NCBI GenBank assembly: GCA_032622095.1
Contig: CP136061.1
Span: 59,541,301-59,605,300 of the forward strand
Origin: Siphonodentalium dalli
Taxonomy: Eukaryota > Mollusca > Scaphopoda > Gadilida > Siphonodentaliidae
Length of the DNA stretch: 64,000 nt
Direction: 5' to 3'
The notes under the pieces were generated by a model. That model was not told the origin of the DNA. It did not search any database and was given only the letters and a program-made list of their open reading frames with translations. How positions within the stretch are numbered: the first letter of the stretch is position 1; each line of letters starts with the position of its first letter. Below are positions 22,793-34,335 of this stretch, piece after piece. Position numbers and translations under genes: made by a program.

Positions 22793-23142
22793 TTAAGCTT
22801 GCCGATAGGCTCTTCACTCAACATACATGATTGGGGGGGGGGGGGAAGCCACTCTATGACGTCCCTCAGTCGATTTAATCCCTCGCGTATTCGTAAAAAA
22901 TAATGCCCACGGGTATTCTTAAATAATAATGCCCACGGGCATTCTTAAAAAAGAATGACTGTTGGCGTTAAAATAATGCTCATGCGATCAAAACGCTTGA
23001 GCTTTCTGCCAGATAAGAGCCGTGTCAGGACAAAGGGATAACACGCCGGTGGGTTTTAAGCTCTCATAATGATAGTCAGCACATATCCGGTTTGAGTTCT
23101 TTCCCAAAACGGGCAGGATCTTCTAAATTATATTGGACAAAT
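22793..23142. other. Spacer with small tandem repeat
   Basis: A G-run lies near 22832-22844. A roughly 29-bp unit, ATAATGCCCACGGGYATTCTTAAA, is repeated about 2.5 times between 22895 and 22985. No gene. Confidence 0.45.
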
Positions 23143-24640
23143 TCATGTTAGGTTTCTAAGAATCCATTCTGATATATTCTCGGTTATAAAAACCAATTTT
23201 TGTTCAAACATAGTCACAACATACCTTACCATGATAGTATCTAATTTATGTTGGCGAATAGATTCACCTCCTTTGCTAAATGCCATTTGAGAATATAAAC
23301 ATTTGTCAAATTTTATAATTGTATATTTTAGCGGCAATTTTGGCGACCATCTTGGATCAAATATATCAATGTCGAGTGTAAATGAATGACACTAGCCATA
23401 TTTAAAACTGTATACACCTCTGTTAATGTTATTCTGACTATTTCTGTCCAAGGTTAATCTAGAACCTCTAGAAGTAAGTTTTGTCAAATTACATAGCGCA
23501 ATATTTAATTTGCATTTTTCGTTGTATGGACATCAATTAGACAAAAATTACAACATAATGTTTTCCAAAGTACTAGATAAGTGATAAAAAGAAGTCCTAC
23601 TTTCCACAGTTTACAAATAACCGAAGATGATGTAAGGGTCATGTGTGACAATTCAACACTTTTCTATATTTCGGTCGCCATTTTGACTGCCATCTTGGTT
23701 TTTTTTTTATCAATATTGTTCTTTCAAAAGGAAGTTTGTGCAATTTAATCATCGGTGTAGAAATATTTTCCTTTTTCAGTGTTAAATTTTCGTCCTCACT
23801 CAGTGCCCATTCTGCAATTGTTTGTGGCTTCCATAATGATGATTTGATCTAATTTTCGTGGTATAATTATGTTGAATTCTCGGGTATAAACTATAACATA
23901 AGTCCATGGTCTTCCGCGATAAGGGAGTACATATATTCTCATATATTCACCTTTTCCGGCACATGAGTAATATCAATGAAAATTTGACAGATCTGGGTTA
24001 TTTCTCCATTTTTTTGAGCCATCTTGGCCGCCGTCTTAAACGAAGATGCACTATTTTCAGTATTATAAGGTGGCAATTCACATATTTAGATCAGTTTTAC
24101 ATTTTCTTCATCAAATTCGTTTATTTTCTGCTTAACACTTGGCTAGAATCACAGAATTGAATTTTGGTTAACTTACAAAGCACATTTTTTAATTCACATT
24201 ATTCAAGATAGTTGGCAGAAATGAGATACGAAATATGACATATTATGTTGTCGAAATGGTTGGATACTACAATTAATTCAAACTTAAATCGCCATTAGCT
24301 ACAAATTTTCCGAATTTCGGACGCCATTTTGGTGGCCATCTTGGTTTATGGTGGCTACTTTTTCTGTCAAGTGGAAGTATGGTGTATTAGTTTCACATTA
24401 GTGGTGAGATATTCAACTTTCTATAATAAATTCACTAGTGGCTATTAATCAAACTGACTCAGTGCATAATCCGAAATGTTGGATGGCGGCCATATTGATG
24501 ACGTCATAAATCCACCCAGTCGTGATCCCAAGGTGTCTGACATTTGTTTTATGGTACCTGAGATACCAAGCAACTTCATTAGCATAGTCTCTATATTTCT
24601 TCACAAAATGCACACGTGAGTACATAACCGCCTCTACTAA
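23143..24640 (-). repeat. ATGGCGGCC-motif degenerate satellite, minus orientation, period near 340 bp
   Basis: The Gly/Ala-type motif GCCATTTTGGTGGCCATCTTGG and its variants recur near 23335, 23680, 24020 and 24335, spaced about 320-345 bp. A divergent one is near 24485 (GGATGGCGGCCATATTGATG). The block is the inverted counterpart of 15930-16735. Short open frames are not shared between units, so this reads as satellite or a long-TIR element end rather than coding. Confidence 0.6.
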
Positions 24641-24870
24641 TGTCTTCCATAAACGTTGAGGTTAAAATGCTATTTTAAGATCAAATTTAGTAAATTAATA
24701 TAAATTTACTTTATGGCTCCATCCATAAAATAAGTTACGAAATTCCATGCACACGACGTAATCAAATTAATTGAGCGATACATGTAGTGGGTTGGGCATC
24801 GCGTGGCACGCATCGTGTACACAATTATATGGCGATGAGCATGGCCTCAAGCCACTCACTGACCATACAA
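24641..24870. other. Spacer, nothing recognised
   Basis: Short AT-rich spacer between satellite and TTAA element. Confidence 0.35.
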
Positions 24871-24874
24871 TTAA

Positions 24875-25307
24875 AGGTACGCAATCCGAATTAGCGCTCA
24901 CAAATTACTATTTCCTTGGCTTCGGGGGTAAAAAATATTTGATTCCAGTCGAGGAACCCACCCATCAATGCTAAGAGTGATCAGATATCGATGTTTGAAA
25001 TTTATTATTTTAGATGACCCATTAAACTGTCGACGAGAAGAACTTATCTGACCAGATAGCGGATGAAGATCGATAACTCTAAAATCCAGTGGCTTTTTTG
25101 TGTCAGATATTTGACAACCGGCAAAATTTCGTTGAACAAAACGTTGATGAATAGGCCTAACAGGTTTTGGGCAATTTTATACAATAGTTGACTGTGGTTA
25201 GCATTATTTTGGGGCAATTATTGATTCTGATAACTGAAGCGGCATTTCAAAAAATGTTGTTGTTGGAATCTGATGATATAGGGAACGCCGAATCGGATTG
25301 AGTACCT
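24875..25307 (+). mobile_element. TTAA-flanked element, family B copy 2 (433 bp)
   Basis: TTAA on both sides (24871-24874, 25308-25311). Termini are AGGTACGCAATCCGAAT and its inverted partner AATCGGATTGAGTACCT. Same orientation as copy 1, with shared internal phrases ATTTCYTTGRCTTC and GAYATCGATKTTTGAA. No transposase. Confidence 0.85.
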
Positions 25308-25311
25308 TTAA

Positions 25312-26385
25312 TGAATATCTTGTATCTCGATGACGAGCTTTCTATTTTTGCATTCCATCTGTAAATATTACTTCGTATTCAGCAGACAGTCAATAATAAA
25401 AATCGTTTTACCTTATTCTACGAAGCAGAAAATATAGAAAAAAACAACAGCATTTGATACACCGGACCCGTTTAACACCTACATGTATTTGGATATCTAG
25501 ATCTGGAGATACCAAAGTCTTAATTCCCGACGAATCCCTAATGTCTGCATCCACCATGCACCTGACGATCCCGAACTTCCCCAGATATAGGAATTCGGAT
25601 ATCCTCAATGTTGCATGATCACAGCATCGATTCATTTTTTTCCAGTTAAAATTAGCATCGCAATACGATACACCATTTATTCACTTAAACATAATAACGG
25701 CAGTACACATACACTGTAAACAAACGATAAATGTACATGTGTAAATCCATGTTGACATTAATCATATAACATGCACGAAATTGGCATTGATACAATCCGC
25801 TTAATGTTGCATGCCATGTCCAGAGTTAATATGAATTCACAGATATGATCCCGGTATCCCCACCAGTTACCTACTCGCCCCATTAACGTGCAAAATATTC
25901 CCAATTAAATATATATTCCAATGGCTTCGAAACTACGAGTTCTAGGCAGTCTCTCATTTGAAACACTTCAATTACGGGTGTGACAGCAACATCCACATGG
26001 GGGACTACAATTTCTTTAAAGTAGAGGCAGGCGATGTCGCTGGAATGGACCAGTTCAAACGTGGAATCTTACGAATGGAACGTCAGTACCGCGTTACCTC
26101 ACGAATGACACCATCGATATTATGACTTATTTAGTATAATGGCTAAAACACTACTACACCGTATCTTGATTTTCTACGTAGAACGTAACTTTCCTCGCAC
26201 AGTCCGTGTTTCCGAGATACTAACATTCGACAACATTTATAAACTTTACTACACGAATAAAAGTCGAGGAAGCTAAAGCTCCTCGTCAGGTCTGGTCGTG
26301 ACGTCATTTCTATACTTCATAACGCATGCGCGACAACATCCAGCAAGAAGTGTAACTCTAATATACACAAGACATCCGGTTGCAT
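25312..26385. other. Region 3' of the universal stress protein gene, non-coding
   Basis: It probably includes the 3' UTR of the minus-strand USP gene. No clear minus-strand AATAAA close to the stop was noticed; the nearest candidate I saw is TTTATT on the plus strand near 25676. No other gene was recognised. Confidence 0.4.
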
Positions 26386-26589
26386 TCAATGCTTGTCCGA
26401 CTGCCTACACACCAGCACGGGCACGGAAGAATGATGTATCACGTAATCACTCACACTGCCAAGCAATGTCCGCCGAATTTTCCCGAGGCCTCGCGTTCCT
26501 GTAATGATTATATGGGCGTTCTCTTCCGCAGCTATCTGAATGATCACCTCTCCGGGTTTACCGGCCCCAGTCCTGAATTTACCCATCAC
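26386..26589 (-). CDS. Universal stress protein (UspA family), terminal exon
   Basis: USP-domain proteins are small alpha/beta ATP- or AMP-binding proteins linked to stress responses; animal versions occur in molluscs, cnidarians and others. The minus-strand exon encodes the last 67 residues: VMGKFRTGAGKPGE, then a segment with IIITGTRGLGKIRRTLLGSV and SDYVIHHSSVPVLVCRQ, then SDKH and a stop. The G-x2-G-x9-G(S/T) nucleotide-binding signature is visible as GTRGLGKIRRTLLGS. A polypyrimidine tract and AG (26591-26590) precede the exon start, giving a phase-0 acceptor. This joins in frame to the exon at 27987-28078 by ordinary splicing. The 5' part of the domain (first beta strand with its Asp) was not found in the window. 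There are no stops or frameshifts, so I treat it as a living gene. Confidence 0.9.
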   Translation of the reverse strand: MMGKFRTGAGKPGEVIIQIAAEENAHIIITGTRGLGKIRRTLLGSVSDYVIHHSSVPVLVCRQSDKH

Positions 26590-26639
26590 CTGGAAAAAAG
26601 AAAAATATTTTCTATACAATAAACATGTATGTTTTCATA

Positions 26640-27085
26640 ATAATTCATAGCAGCCATTGTCCTCCAGATCAGGGACGTTATTGTAATAAACTGTAACATT
26701 ATAACTCTTTAATGTCAAGCTTTCGGCCCGAGCTGGACCTTCATCAGGACAGTCGAAATATTAGAACTACATCTTCACAATACAGCAATCAATTACAATT
26801 TCTGTAATTGATTGCTGTACTGTGAAGATGTAGTTATAATATTTCAAGGTAAAAGTCGCCAGCAACCACCTCACAAATCAAGTTATTAACATATATCCAT
26901 ATATCCCTCATTTCGGTAACAGGTAATCAGGACAGGTAATCGTCCGGTATTTATCTTCTAGATTGTTCATTACAGCTTCTGTAATTGATTGCTGTGAAGA
27001 TGTAGTTCTAATATTTCGACTGTCCTGACGAAGGTCCAGCCGAAAGCTTGACATTAAAGAGTTATAATGTTACAGTCTATGTATG
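26640..27085. repeat. Nested inverted repeat with conserved AAGCTTTCGGC / GGTCCAG segment
   Basis: GTAACATTATAACTCTTTAA and TGTCAAGCTTTCGG (about 26694-26727) recur inverted at 27023-27076. Between them lies a smaller palindrome, ACTACATCTTCACA-ATACAGCAATCAATTACA, with its inverse ending near 26840. Read on the minus strand, part of the left copy gives DEGPARAESLTLKS, which resembles repeat-encoded peptides I recall from invertebrate retroelements. It also contains CTGATGA and GAAA boxes. I do not call a protein or ribozyme from it. Confidence 0.65.
26939..26969 (-). pseudogene. 31-nt copy of part of the USP internal exon inside the intron
   Basis: The segment is identical to 28003-28033, which lies within the 92-nt exon and encodes the NNLEDKYRT region. 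Flanking bases differ. It is too short to act as an exon and lacks splice sites, so it marks a local duplication or template-switch event. Confidence 0.7.
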
Positions 27086-27697
27086 TTTTCAGTTTGTCGA
27101 CAGCAGTGGCCTGCATATCTATAGTCAAAGTAATTGTTTCTTCTTCACATAAACCACAATCGTGGTACAGATGGTGAAAACAATTACAAAAATAAGTTAA
27201 ATTAATTTTTCGGCCATTACTGAATTTTTGTGGCAAGTTTTCATAAACTTTTATTTGGCCAATTTGAAAAACTAAAGAATGCGATCATCGAGAAAATCGA
27301 AACTAAAACAAAATAAACACGCACAAAAATAATTGAACTATTTGCTGGACAGTGATAATGAAAATGAGCACGGTTGGGAACCGCAACACTGATATAAGTC
27401 TGACCGGCAAAGTGAATTACATATCAACATTACTGAGTCGCCTACATTTCCTGCGGACACACGTACCACAGTAGCGATGGAAGAGTAAGTGTGAAAATTT
27501 ATTATTGTGGAGTTTGGTGACAATTGGTCATCATATGTACTATGCCATAAATAGCCATGTTGCCCGCTGAGTTTCCCCACAATTAGTCTCAATTTGAAAC
27601 ACGTAACTGGTAATCTTACAGTTAAAATTGTTCTGATAAGTAATCCAGTGTGACTTTCATTTGCTTCATTGTTATCCATATACAGGGGATCGACTGC

Positions 27698-27793
27698 TGA
27701 TTACCTGTTACCGAAATGAGGGATATATATATATGGAGATATGTTAATAACTTGATTTGAGAGGTGGTTGCTGGCGACTTTTACCTTGAAATA
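27698..27793 (+). repeat. Inverted partner of 26848-26937
   Basis: Shares GATTACCTGTTACCGAAATG and GGTGGTTGCTGGCGACTTTT with the complement of the earlier segment. Small differences in the TA run separate the copies. Confidence 0.75.
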
Positions 27794-27986
27794 TCGGAAT
27801 GAAATTTTATTTGGCCATTTTCCGATAAAAAATATTAGTAATATACCTGGCGCATGCTTGAACAAGTGTTTTGTGTTTGGCGATAGACGAGTAAGACAAC
27901 ATGTTTCTAAACCGTTAATATTGTAAGCGTGATTTTACGAAACATTATAATAATTATATTTCACAATAATAAACTGAAAAACAAAC

Positions 27987-28078
27987 CTTCTTGGCCGCCA
28001 GTATCGTCCGGTATTTATCTTCTAGATTGTTCACTCTTTCTTCCATTTCCCGGAGTAGCTGTTCCACGACACCAGGAC
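27987..28078 (-). CDS. Universal stress protein, internal exon (92 nt)
   Basis: On the minus strand a T-rich tract ending CAG (AG at 28080-28079) precedes two bases completing a split codon, then 30 codons reading PGVVEQLLREMEERVNNLED and KYRTILAAKK. A GT donor follows at 27986-27985. In USP proteins this position holds the amphipathic helix just before the strand leading into the nucleotide-binding loop, and the next exon starts with VMGKFRTGAGKPGE, matching family order. The entry phase is 1 and the exit phase is 0. The upstream exon with the N-terminal strand was not found up to the inverted repeat at 28.9 kb; it may lie beyond it or be missed. Confidence 0.85.
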
Positions 28079-28081
28079 CTG

Positions 28082-28870
28082 AAAAAAACACATGTCGTAA
28101 GTAGGGTGAGAAGGGGGGGGTGGGGGTCATACGAAAATTACAAAGATATAAGCTATAATGTTTTCATGTTGTCCACTTTCGGGGCCTACACCCCAGTTTT
28201 ATATTATTTTATAATTTTTACTTCATGTGTTCGGGTACCGGTGACAGCTTTATTTTTATTTAATTTTTCTTGCTTGTTATTTATAGAATACCACCGCCTC
28301 CTTCGAAGAATGTTTGCAAACACCTTCCTATAGCATAGGCACCCATTGAATTAAAGATGTTTATTTCCATTTGTTTTTCTCATAAAAGAAATTTACATAA
28401 ATACTTTTGTGCTAAATATATATTCAGGGTTCTGACAAGTAGGATCACAATAGTTGATCAATTTTATACTCTTACCCCATATGAATGTAATATAGGTGAT
28501 TCGGTGATTTGAAACTGGCAGCTCAATCAATCAAATGCAAAATGTCAAAATGTCAAATGAATATCAATTAGAATCCATAACCAGATTACCGATATATATG
28601 TGTGTGGTGTATCATACGCGTTTACAAAAATTGGTTTCACTATTCCTCTAAGAATCGATCGGTATGTCATTATTCGAAGCATAAATAAAAAGTAAACGTA
28701 TAATTGTTATTCGTGACATTTGGCAGTCTTGATTTTATCTCGACGATTTCATTCACAATTCCACAGACGTAACCGATCATATATGTGTACAAATCACAAC
28801 CATGGACATTCAACGGATGTATATCGAATGCCTCTTATCAAAATATGTGGCTTAAGCAACTACAACAATA
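28082..28870. other. Probable upstream USP intron, non-coding
   Basis: If the USP gene continues upstream, this is intron. It contains a G-run near 28112-28126. I found no reading that resembles the USP N-terminus. Confidence 0.4.
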
Positions 28871-30241
28871 AGTATGGTCGTGGTACGCAAAAAAGGGGGT
28901 TGACCCAGAAGAAATTGGTAAAGAAGCGATTTTGGTGTCATTCAACGCGGGAGAATATCTGGTACAACATATCCAAAATCCGCTAAAATCCGCTTTGGGG
29001 AAAATCCAGGACCCAAGATGGCGTCCAACATGTCCGCCGTTAGTCAAAAGACTCTGACTGAGATTAATTCGATTATAGTGAGAACAAATGTTGTCATATG
29101 TATACAAATGTATACATTTTTGCGAAGGTAAAATATTATGCCACCTGTGCATGGCCAAAATGGAACCCCTCGTCCCAGATGGCCGCCAAAATGGCGGCCT
29201 AAACTGAAAATTTGAAGTTTTGCCTAATATCTTAAAGATCAATTCCTGTTGTTTGATAATGGTTAAGACTGGCGACTTTGATTAGTCTTAATCATGTTAA
29301 TTCGGCATTGGAGCAATGAAATATACCACAAATGGAGTCCCAGACACATCCATCCACACCATCAAAAATTCGATTTTACAGAACGCGGTATAAAATTTCA
29401 CAAAAATCGCCATTGGGATTCCAGTCATATATCAACAAGAAATGGACAGAACTGTACAATATAAGTTGGGCATACCATTATCTATGAATATTCCAATTCA
29501 ATGAAACCCAAATTGGCGCTTTGTCTCAAAATGGCTGCCAAAATGGCGGATATTGCCCAGAGTGTCATTCAATCGATTATAAGTAGTGGTTTATGAATAC
29601 AATTGACTAAATAAATATAAATGTATACCTCTGTGTGATGCCATTATGCTAGCTCTATGGAAAAACTTAAAATTCCGTACCCAAAATGGCTGCAAAAATG
29701 GCCACCCGATGTGAAAAATACTATTTTATATCACTCCTTTTTATCACTTATTGCTCTCTGAAATGGGAACAATGGGTATACTCTTTCAATGGTCGTGTCA
29801 ACTGAGCGTTCCAGCAATGACATGTGTAATCGTTTAGGTCATAGTTTACTCCGGTCCTTCACTCATTAGTCCTAACGAATGCGGTATGGAATTTAACCAA
29901 AATCGGCTTTGGGGTTGTGGTCACATTTTATATTTAGGGATGAGCAGATCTTGTCTTCAAAATAATTGAACGTTTCTTTTATTTGTGAAAATTCTCAAAT
30001 GGACCAAAAGAAATAATAAATTTTATCTAATATGGCTTCCAAAACGAAAATGGTAGACTCTGCCCAGCTTGTCGTATAATGGAAGTTGTGACTGGTGGAT
30101 GCAGTTGATAGTTGGCTAATCTAAAACTAATATTTATAATAATGGAGCCTTGGTTTATTTTCAATCTTTTGGTGGCTTCCAGCGGGTTGGCAAATATTAA
30201 CTATACGGGGTCGACCATCATTTCATACACTTACGGTACAC
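28871..30241 (+). repeat. Left arm (1.37 kb) of large inverted repeat
   Basis: Aligns over its length with the reverse complement of 32083-33449. The outer end is AGTATGGTCG and the inner end is near CACTTACGGTACAC. The arm contains six ATGGCNNCC motifs (near 29007, 29173, 29522, 29679, 30027 and 30353, the last just inside), alternating about 160 and 340 bp. Frames are broken and not conserved between arms. Confidence 0.8.
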
Positions 30242-32082
30242 GGTTGCGATAGTCGCAAAAGAGGTTGTTCCAGAATAAGTAAGCAGAGAGCGATTCTGAC
30301 TTCAGAATACCCTATCGGATATCGGATATAATCAGCTTTGGGAAAACTTTAAGATCCGAGATGGCATCCAATATGGCCCCCGACAACGATAGAAGTCATA
30401 AATAGGATATTTGCTCTTTGATTCCTTTTCGAAATTTTATTTTTAAGTGCATATATATCTCTTATTGAATACAGTATTGTTTTAATCTGGAATATGTATG
30501 AAAAATCATGTTCCACAACCTCTTAAGAAGGTTATCAAAACAGGAACGTTTCCGATTTATAGCTAGGTTCAGATACACTGAAATAAAAACTCTTTAGTTG
30601 GACGGTTTCGATAGAAAGTAATACATAATGACTATAAATTTCCGCTAAACGGATTGTTAACGCACATTTTTTGACATAATTGTTAGTGCTAGCTGAAACT
30701 AAATGTAGCCCATGGATTCCCCATTACAACATGTACGAGAAGTAGTTTTACTCTTAGCTCTTCTCAGATATCAACTCTCCGGTGAATGGTGATGTCTTAT
30801 GTCCTAGAAAATACTTGTGCCAAATACATATATGTATGAGGAATAAATCCCCGTACATCGTTTCACATCGAATCAGTAAGTCTGTGGAGGTCTTCTTGTA
30901 CACGCGTGATATTAAAAAACTCGAAACCGTCTTTACAAACAGTTAAAGTTCATATGAAATGACGTTGGGTGTAGGTCTAGAGTATGTCGTCTGCGGGAGA
31001 TAGTTTTCGTGTCAATAATTTTGTTCGTGCTCTGATCAGCATGGATGAAAGCCTTATGTGGCAGTTTGATTGTCTAGCATCCGGAAAAGAACGTGTTCAT
31101 TGTTCACATTTCTTTGACAAACATGTTGTTGGTCACCGTATGTATGTGGCATTTCTATCCAATGACAACCTTGAAATACCAGTTCATCAAGCTATATGGT
31201 TCATTTGTTCACGTCTACAGGTAGAGGAATGGTAATAACGTGGAAGCACTGGATATGCAGAAACTTCTACATCGAAGTACAGTGAATAATCTAAATTTGC
31301 AGTTGGGTCGATGGTGCCAATATATACCATTGATGCAAATACCTGTCTCCATATCCGCCTTTTTACAACAGAACTGGGAGTCAGATAGAGCTTGTAACAA
31401 CGGCGTATTATCTCAGGACATTCACGCTACATGTACATCAAACTAAGTAAAGTGAACACATCCATGGAAGAATAACAGATGCCTAAAAGCGCCAAAACTA
31501 CAACAAATGTTATAGTCATTGTTGAGGTTAGTTGGCAATGATGACGTTTTTAAAGTATAATTTATTGTTGGAATTGGGATAATAAACTAAATATTCTGAA
31601 CATATGGAGGAAATTACCCATAACAGATAAATAATAGGCTAAAATCGACCGGAATACTCAATGCGTTCAGATCCAGTCGTGGCGTACATTGTGCCTACAG
31701 ATCATTGATGAAATTCACTCGACGTGTAGTATATATCGATAATTACTAGAATGTTTCTATCCACGTATACCCTCAGTCGCATGACACGGAATTGTCACAT
31801 TGAGGGTGAGGGGTATACAATGTACGTGCGGAATTTTTATTTTTCCTCTTGATATTGAAGAAAATAATTTTACTTTGAAACTACCTAGCTCCGATAACCA
31901 ACTTTCCCACCCATTAAGTAAACCACAGGTTATTCGCTCTTCCTTCGTGTCCTTTCCACTTTCCAGCTTCGCCATCACTGGGTGACCCATTATAGCCTGA
32001 TGCTTCCGGACTAGACCACCGATGCCCATATATTTGATGGAAACGTTCCGAATAGTCGTTATAAGTAGAAATATTGACACTG
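30242..32082. other. Spacer between the arms of the large inverted repeat
   Basis: Single-copy in this window. The longest plausible frame (30984-31235, plus, 83 codons) starts MSSAGDSFRVNNFVRALI and has no recognised domain. The frame at 31757-32080 on the minus strand is likewise unassigned. If the whole is a long-TIR element, a transposase would be expected here; none is recognisable. Confidence 0.5.
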
Positions 32083-33449
32083 TGTACCGTAAGTGTACGA
32101 AATGATGGCCGACCCCGAATAGTTAATATTTGCCAACCCACGGGAAGCCGCCAAAAGATTGAAAATGAATCAAGGCTCCATTATTATAAATATTAGTTTT
32201 TATGTATATAAGACACATAGATTAGCCAACTATCAACTGCATCCACAAGTCACAACTTCCATAATATGACAAGCTGGGCAGAGTTTACATTTTCGTTTTG
32301 GAAGCCATATTAGATAAAATTTATTATTTCTTTTGGTCCATTTGAGAATTTTCACAAATAAAAGAAACGTTCAATTATTTTGTAGACAAGATCTGCTCAT
32401 CCCTAAATATCAAATGTGACCACAACCCCAAAGCCGATTTTGGTTAAATTCCATACCGCATTCGTTAGGACTAATGAGTGAAGGATCGGAGTAAACTATG
32501 ACCTAAACGATTACACATGTCATTGGTGGAATGATCAGTTGACACGACCATTGAAAGAGTATACCCATTGTACCCAGTTCAGAGAGCAATAAGTGATAAA
32601 AAGAAGTGATATAAAATAGTATTTTTCACATCGGGTGGCCATTTTGGCAGCCATTTTGGGTACGAATTTTTAAGTTTTTCCATAGAGCTAGCATAATGGC
32701 ATCATACAGAGGTATACATTTATATTTATTTAGTCAATTTTATTCATCAACCACTACTTATAATCGATTGAATGACACTTTGGGAAATATCCGCCATTTT
32801 CCATAGTTTGACAGCCATTTTGAGACAAAGCGCCAATTTGGGTTTCATTGAATTGGAGTATTCATAGAGAATGGTATGCCCAACTTATATTGTACAGTTC
32901 TGTCCATTTCTTGCTAATATATGACTGGGATCCCAATGGCGATTTTTGTGAAATTTTATACCGCGTTCTGTAAAATTGAATTTTTGAGGGTGTGGATATG
33001 TCTGGGACTCCATTTGTGGTATCTTTCATTGCTCAAATGCCGAATTAACATGCATAAAAATAAGAAAAGTCGCCAGTCTGAACCATTATCAAACAACAGG
33101 AACTGATCTTTAAGATATTAGGCAAAAACTTCAAATTTTCGAGTTTAGGCCGCCTTTTTGGCGGCCATCTGGGACGAGGGATTCCATTTTTGCCATCAAC
33201 AGGTGGCATAATAATTTACCTTCGCAAAAATGTATGCATTTGTATACATATGACAACATTTGTTCTCACTATTATCGAATTAACCTCAGTCAGAGTCTCT
33301 TTTGACTAACGGCGGCCATGTTGGATTTTCCCCAAAGCGGATTTTAGCGGATTTTGGATATGTTATACACGAGATTCTCCCGCGTCGAATGACACCAAAA
33401 CCGCTTCTTTACCAATTTCTTCTGGGTCTAACCCTCCGACGACCATACT
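32083..33449 (-). repeat. Right arm (1.37 kb) of large inverted repeat
   Basis: Reverse complement of 28871-30241 with scattered substitutions and small indels (for example CCATCAACAGGTGG here versus CCACCTGTGCATGG there). It ends at CGACCATACT. Near-equal arm lengths argue for paired termini or a single inverted duplication. Confidence 0.8.
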
Positions 33450-33469
33450 AAAAAACTGGTTCCTTGTAT

Positions 33470-33932
33470 ATTTTTTAGTAGAGGCAAGGCATGTATATTA
33501 TCAACATCTGGATGGGTTGTGCTAAATAGTTGGACTCTATTCCAAATTTTTAATGCCACGTGACCTCCAAATTCAAGATATTTTTCGAGGATTTTTGCGC
33601 ATGTTTTTTTTCACCAAATCTACCGCAAAACACCGTAGTATGTCCCCAAATCATTCGATCCACTTGCCTTTATGGTTTACTGGTTCAGACGACGCAGCAG
33701 ATGCGCACAGGAAGGTCAGAGTTAACATTATGGGTTGTTTATCAATTGTCGTTTTGAAGGCTAGGGCTGATTTACATGCAGTTTTCCACCATACCGATAC
33801 CCTCTCATTTTTGTTCTACTTCCGACTGGATAAAAAATTGGAAGATGGTCTTAAAAATCCCTCCAAACTGAATAGGCTAAGAAAACCATAGTGACTCGCT
33901 TCTACTAAAAAGTATACAAGATATACATTTGC
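33470..33932. mobile_element. Possible TIR element/MITE (about 460 bp)
   Basis: Left TTGTATATTTTTTAGTAGAGG and right TTCTACTAAAAAGTATACAA are inverted matches with few differences. The interior holds a 112-codon frame (33553-33891) with no recognised domain. The flanking dinucleotide is ambiguous, so the boundaries are approximate. Confidence 0.5.
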
Positions 33933-34009
33933 TCCAAACTATAGTAATAAAGGAGATCTTTTGCAAATATTCAAATGAAATATTCCATAGTTGGATTTGT
34001 CTATTCAGG

Positions 34010-34335
34010 TTCAAAGGAAGTGGAGTTATGACGAAGTGTTACCCCCGCCCCTCGAACGTCACCGCTTGCATTGTTGTATAATGTGGCATTCTGCATGGGT
34101 CGGGTTGAAAATTGTCATCATGGATTTACAGCCAGGGGCGCTGTTATTAATCAGCTCTGAATTATCTTGCCGCATGTCACATTTGTCGGAACTGATAGCA
34201 CGCGTCACGTCTCGAAAACACTGTATTCGAAGGGAATCATTATATATCGATCGATGATGACCTAACTGATGTATGGGACCTTTGGGTAGTATCTTTAGAT
34301 GGCATCTCGGACTGCATGTCGCATTAGAAACCGAA
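34010..34335 (+). repeat. Dispersed repeat (family C), copy 1
   Basis: Shares GGCGCTGTTATTAATCA, TTATCTTGCCGCATGT and GACATTTGTCGGAACTGA-like phrases with the reverse complement of 47885-48130. Its right end (ATGTATGGGACCTTTGGG) recurs at 40260 and, inverted, at 41110-41165. Confidence 0.65.

Larger units (their letters stand above)
26590..27986 (-). other. Last intron of the USP gene
   Basis: Bounded by GT at 27986-27985 (minus strand) and AG at 26591-26590. Most of it is repeat-derived: a nested inverted repeat at 26620-27095, an inverted pair 26848-26937 / 27698-27793, and an exact 31-nt copy of part of the upstream exon. Non-coding apart from that. Confidence 0.75.

Noticed and set aside
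26716-26757. Hammerhead ribozyme (CTGATGA ... GAAA on the minus strand)
   Set aside because: Stem II can form, but there is an A/C mismatch at its base, the partner copy at 27020 has CTGACGA, and I could not place stems I and III or a cleavage site. A structure search (for example with a hammerhead covariance model) would decide.
33553-33891. A 112-codon plus-strand gene
   Set aside because: It lies within a probable TIR element, has no recognised domain, and has no independent support.
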